Positions 6,369 to 7,734 of a stretch of DNA of 7,734 bases are shown one piece after another; within the stretch, counting starts at the first letter, position 1; each line of letters starts with the position of its first letter. Position numbers and translations under genes: made by a program. Origin of the DNA: Candidatus Bathyarchaeota archaeon (GTDB lineage Archaea > Asgardarchaeota > Lokiarchaeia > Sigyniarchaeales > Sigyniarchaeaceae); contig WJJB01000223.1 in assembly GCA_014729935.1 (NCBI GenBank), positions 1 through 7,734 of the forward strand. Direction: 5' to 3'. The notes beneath the pieces are model-generated. The model ran no database searches. It saw only the letters and a list, made by a program, of their open reading frames with translations, and was not told the origin of the DNA.

Positions 6369-7037
6369 TCACTGCATCTCTGCAGGATAGAGGAGCCGGA
6401 GAAGCAATGGTGCCTTGAGTGGTTTTACACCCCACGGAAGGCGACGTTGGTGAATGATCTTTTCCCAAGTTAAGGTGTTCCGTTCCAAGGCATGTAATAC
6501 CCGTAACAAGTCCTTGATGATAGCTTTCCTGCTATGCCACGTCCATAAGTAAAATGCACCGCAGAATTGATCGAGAAGATACTTGATGAACTTGGGATCA
6601 AGTACCGCTTCACGCCCACCTTTCAAGAATCGAACGCAGATACCAACCTTGTATGCTTCCCATTCCCACTTGCGACGAAAGTAAGCAATCTTGGCTGGAA
6701 GAGGTATTAAACCGAAAACAGCAAAGAATGCAAGAAACCCGTACTTCTGGGTTTGTCGCATGTGAATCCGCTCGTGGACCATGGTGGCAAACCGGTTCAT
6801 CGCGGGATGATCTTTCCAGACCTCGCTGGTGTATATCTTGGGCCCGATGGTTGTTGAATAGGTTCGATTGAAATCCTTGTTCCAAAACGTGAGTCGCCCT
6901 AGCATTTGCGAGAACTTGGACGTTTTTTTCGGGATGATGGCAAAGTTAGGAAATTCTTGCTTGATATCTGACAAGAGTTGTTTATATTTCTTTTCCCAAT
7001 AACCTTCATCGTCCACGGAGAAGTCAGGTCGTTCCAT
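6369..7037 (-). CDS. HExxH zincin-like protein of unrecognised family
   Basis: A 222-residue protein I cannot assign to a named family. Its clearest feature is MVHERIHMRQ (86-95), a complete HExxH zinc-protease motif with His88, Glu89 and His92. About 33-35 residues further on, KWEWEAYK (123-130) offers Glu125 or Glu127 as a third zinc ligand, the arrangement of gluzincin-type peptidases. Between them, residues 99-119 (YGFLAFFAVFGLIP...) are hydrophobic and could be a membrane-associated or buried helix. No signal peptide is visible; the amino end is acidic and the last 40 residues are basic, ending PLLLRLLYPAEMQ. The ATG at 7037 has a TATA-like element about 28 bases upstream, pointing to an almost leaderless transcript. 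The downstream neighbour is a membrane acyltransferase-like gene on the same strand. A short metal-binding domain without peptidase activity is an alternative, since HExxH alone is a small motif. Confidence 0.8.
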   Translation of the reverse strand: MERPDFSVDDEGYWEKKYKQLLSDIKQEFPNFAIIPKKTSKFSQMLGRLTFWNKDFNRTYSTTIGPKIYTSEVWKDHPAMNRFATMVHERIHMRQTQKYGFLAFFAVFGLIPLPAKIAYFRRKWEWEAYKVGICVRFLKGGREAVLDPKFIKYLLDQFCGAFYLWTWHSRKAIIKDLLRVLHALERNTLTWEKIIHQRRLPWGVKPLKAPLLLRLLYPAEMQ

Positions 7038-7060
7038 GAATCACATTTCCACGCACGTGG

Positions 7061-7069
7061 ATTTAAGTA
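7061..7069 (-). promoter_or_regulatory. TATA-like element for the HExxH gene
   Basis: The minus strand reads GGGGAAAATACTTAAATCC here, with the TATA-like core at 7061-7069 and a purine-rich BRE-like stretch just upstream. A start of transcription 25-27 bases downstream would fall at about 7039, next to the ATG at 7037, which fits leaderless transcription. Confidence 0.4.
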
Positions 7070-7123
7070 TTTTCCCCGTTCTTCTTCATGTTTGCCCAGA
7101 TTTAATTCCATCTTGTGTATCTG

Positions 7124-7135
7124 TCTTTCGAAAGA
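7124..7135. repeat. Perfect 12-base palindrome
   Basis: TCTTTCGAAAGA is identical to its own reverse complement. It sits in the 299-base gap between the divergent HExxH and pheA genes, about 87 bases from the former and 200 from the latter. It could be a dimeric regulator's operator or a short hairpin; nothing in the sequence decides between them. Confidence 0.4.
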
Positions 7136-7207
7136 AAAACCGCCACTTCCGCTAGTTTATTAGTTGAGGCGTGGTAGTTCAATCTAGCAAGAACCGATGA
7201 AATAGGC

Positions 7208-7225
7208 AAGACCAGAGGTTTTTTT
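7208..7225 (+). terminator. Short hairpin with T-tract upstream of pheA
   Basis: AAGACC (7208-7213) pairs with GGTTTT (7217-7222) with one G/T wobble around the loop AGA, running straight into a seven-base T run (7219-7225). It looks like a plus-strand terminator. No plus-strand gene precedes it in the gap, so it would end either a small unannotated transcript or a leader. An outer repeat, GAACCG (7191-7196) with CGGTTC (7229-7234), encloses it. Confidence 0.35.
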
Positions 7226-7336
7226 GCACGGTTCCTAATTCATAGATGTCTCTAGGTAATTCTTGCATCTAGAATGCTTTCTCACGAGATGTAATCCAGT
7301 GTAATTACCACGGGATAGAATACGTCAAGGTTGATC

Positions 7337-7734
7337 ATGGTGGTAGGAAACAAGGAGCTCGATGATTTCCGGAGGGAAATAAACGATATCGATCGGAAAA
7401 TCATAGAATACCTGGAAAAGCGGGCGAGGATTGCAAGGGATATTGGGGAGTACAAGAAATCCCATGGTATTCCCGTTCGGGATTGGGAGCGAGAGCAAGT
7501 AATTCTCGATAAACTCTCAAAGAAGGATCTAGAGCTCCTTGATGGAGCAGACTTGGTGAAGATATACAAGGAAATCATGGGAACATGCCGGCATCTTGAA
7601 AATTTGGAGGAAACCGTGGGATATCTGGGACCTCCTGGAACATTTTGCGAGATTGCTGCCAGGGAGTATTTTTCGGATGCAGGTACCATCTTCCAGCCCT
7701 TTGAAAGCAAGTGGGAACTCTTTAGGGCCTTAGG
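7337..7734 (+). CDS. pheA: Bifunctional chorismate mutase/prephenate dehydratase, 5' part
   Basis: The first 132 codons of a P-protein that converts chorismate to prephenate and then to phenylpyruvate, for phenylalanine synthesis in the cytoplasm; the rest lies beyond the window. Residues 5-90 form an AroQ-type chorismate mutase. By alignment in my head with the E. coli enzyme, the active-site residues are kept: Arg12, Arg29, Lys40, Asp49 and Glu53, within RREINDIDRKI, EKRARIA, GEYKKSHG and PVRDWERE. From residue 94, VGYLGPPGTFCEIAARE matches the opening of the prephenate dehydratase domain (YLGP.GTFS..A), with Cys where Ser is commonest. The ATG at 7337 is preferred; GGTTGATC just before it is a poor ribosome binding site, and GTG at 7340 or TTG at 7331 are in frame. 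An in-frame stop at 7316 limits extension. The reading frame stays open to the last base. Confidence 0.93.
   Translation, partial: MVVGNKELDDFRREINDIDRKIIEYLEKRARIARDIGEYKKSHGIPVRDWEREQVILDKLSKKDLELLDGADLVKIYKEIMGTCRHLENLEETVGYLGPPGTFCEIAAREYFSDAGTIFQPFESKWELFRAL

Noticed and set aside
7168..7234. tRNA-like D-arm: TA followed by GTTC, a ten-base loop and GAAC, preceded by GGCGTGG
   Set aside because: No anticodon stem forms after it, the loop lacks the GG of a D-loop, no T-arm with GTTCRA follows in the right place, and no CCACGCC acceptor strand is found downstream.
7282..7710. Minus-strand open frame of 142 codons near the right edge
   Set aside because: It lies opposite the chorismate mutase domain, whose catalytic residues are conserved in the plus-strand frame; the minus-strand translation is Ser/Arg-rich low-information sequence.

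Overview
The window reads as a segment of an archaeal chromosome of moderate GC content. Reasons: AT-rich TATA-like elements lie 20-60 bases before several starts; strong Shine-Dalgarno sequences of the GAGGTGA / AGGAGG type occur; Arg codons are often AGA/AGG; and the Fe-S assembly genes are a two-gene SufC-SufB pair with no SufD, SufS, SufE or SufU beside it, an arrangement common in archaea. An Asgard or related lineage is possible, but nothing here fixes the taxon. No insertion sequence, CRISPR array, rRNA or convincing tRNA is visible.

Layout. Bases 28-477 (minus): a small three-helix membrane protein of unknown function. Bases 478-805: a gene-free gap holding a GC-rich, strongly hairpin-forming stretch (555-700), the best candidate for something undescribed here. 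Bases 806-2772 (minus): sufC then sufB, translationally coupled by an ATGA overlap. Bases 2773-2921: a divergent promoter region. Bases 2922-4931 (plus): a zinc-dependent polyol/sugar dehydrogenase followed with no gap by a PfkB-family sugar kinase, together resembling an oxidise-then-phosphorylate sugar module. Bases 4932-5022: a convergent gap with terminator-like hairpins. Bases 5023-6246 (minus): a polytopic membrane protein resembling the HGSNAT/DUF1624 acyltransferases. Bases 6369-7037 (minus): a protein with an HExxH zinc-protease-like motif, of no family I recognise. Bases 7038-7336: a gap with a 12-base palindrome and a hairpin plus T-tract. Bases 7337 to the window end (plus): the start of a bifunctional chorismate mutase/prephenate dehydratase (pheA), cut by the window edge.

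How the genes work together. SufC and SufB would form an ATP-driven scaffold for Fe-S clusters. The dehydrogenase and kinase would act in sequence on a sugar alcohol or aldose. PheA would commit chorismate to phenylalanine. The metalloprotease-like and acyltransferase-like genes share a strand but are separated by 122 bases with their own TATA-like element, so a functional link is only a suggestion. The genes look intact apart from the edge-truncated pheA; I saw no frameshifts.
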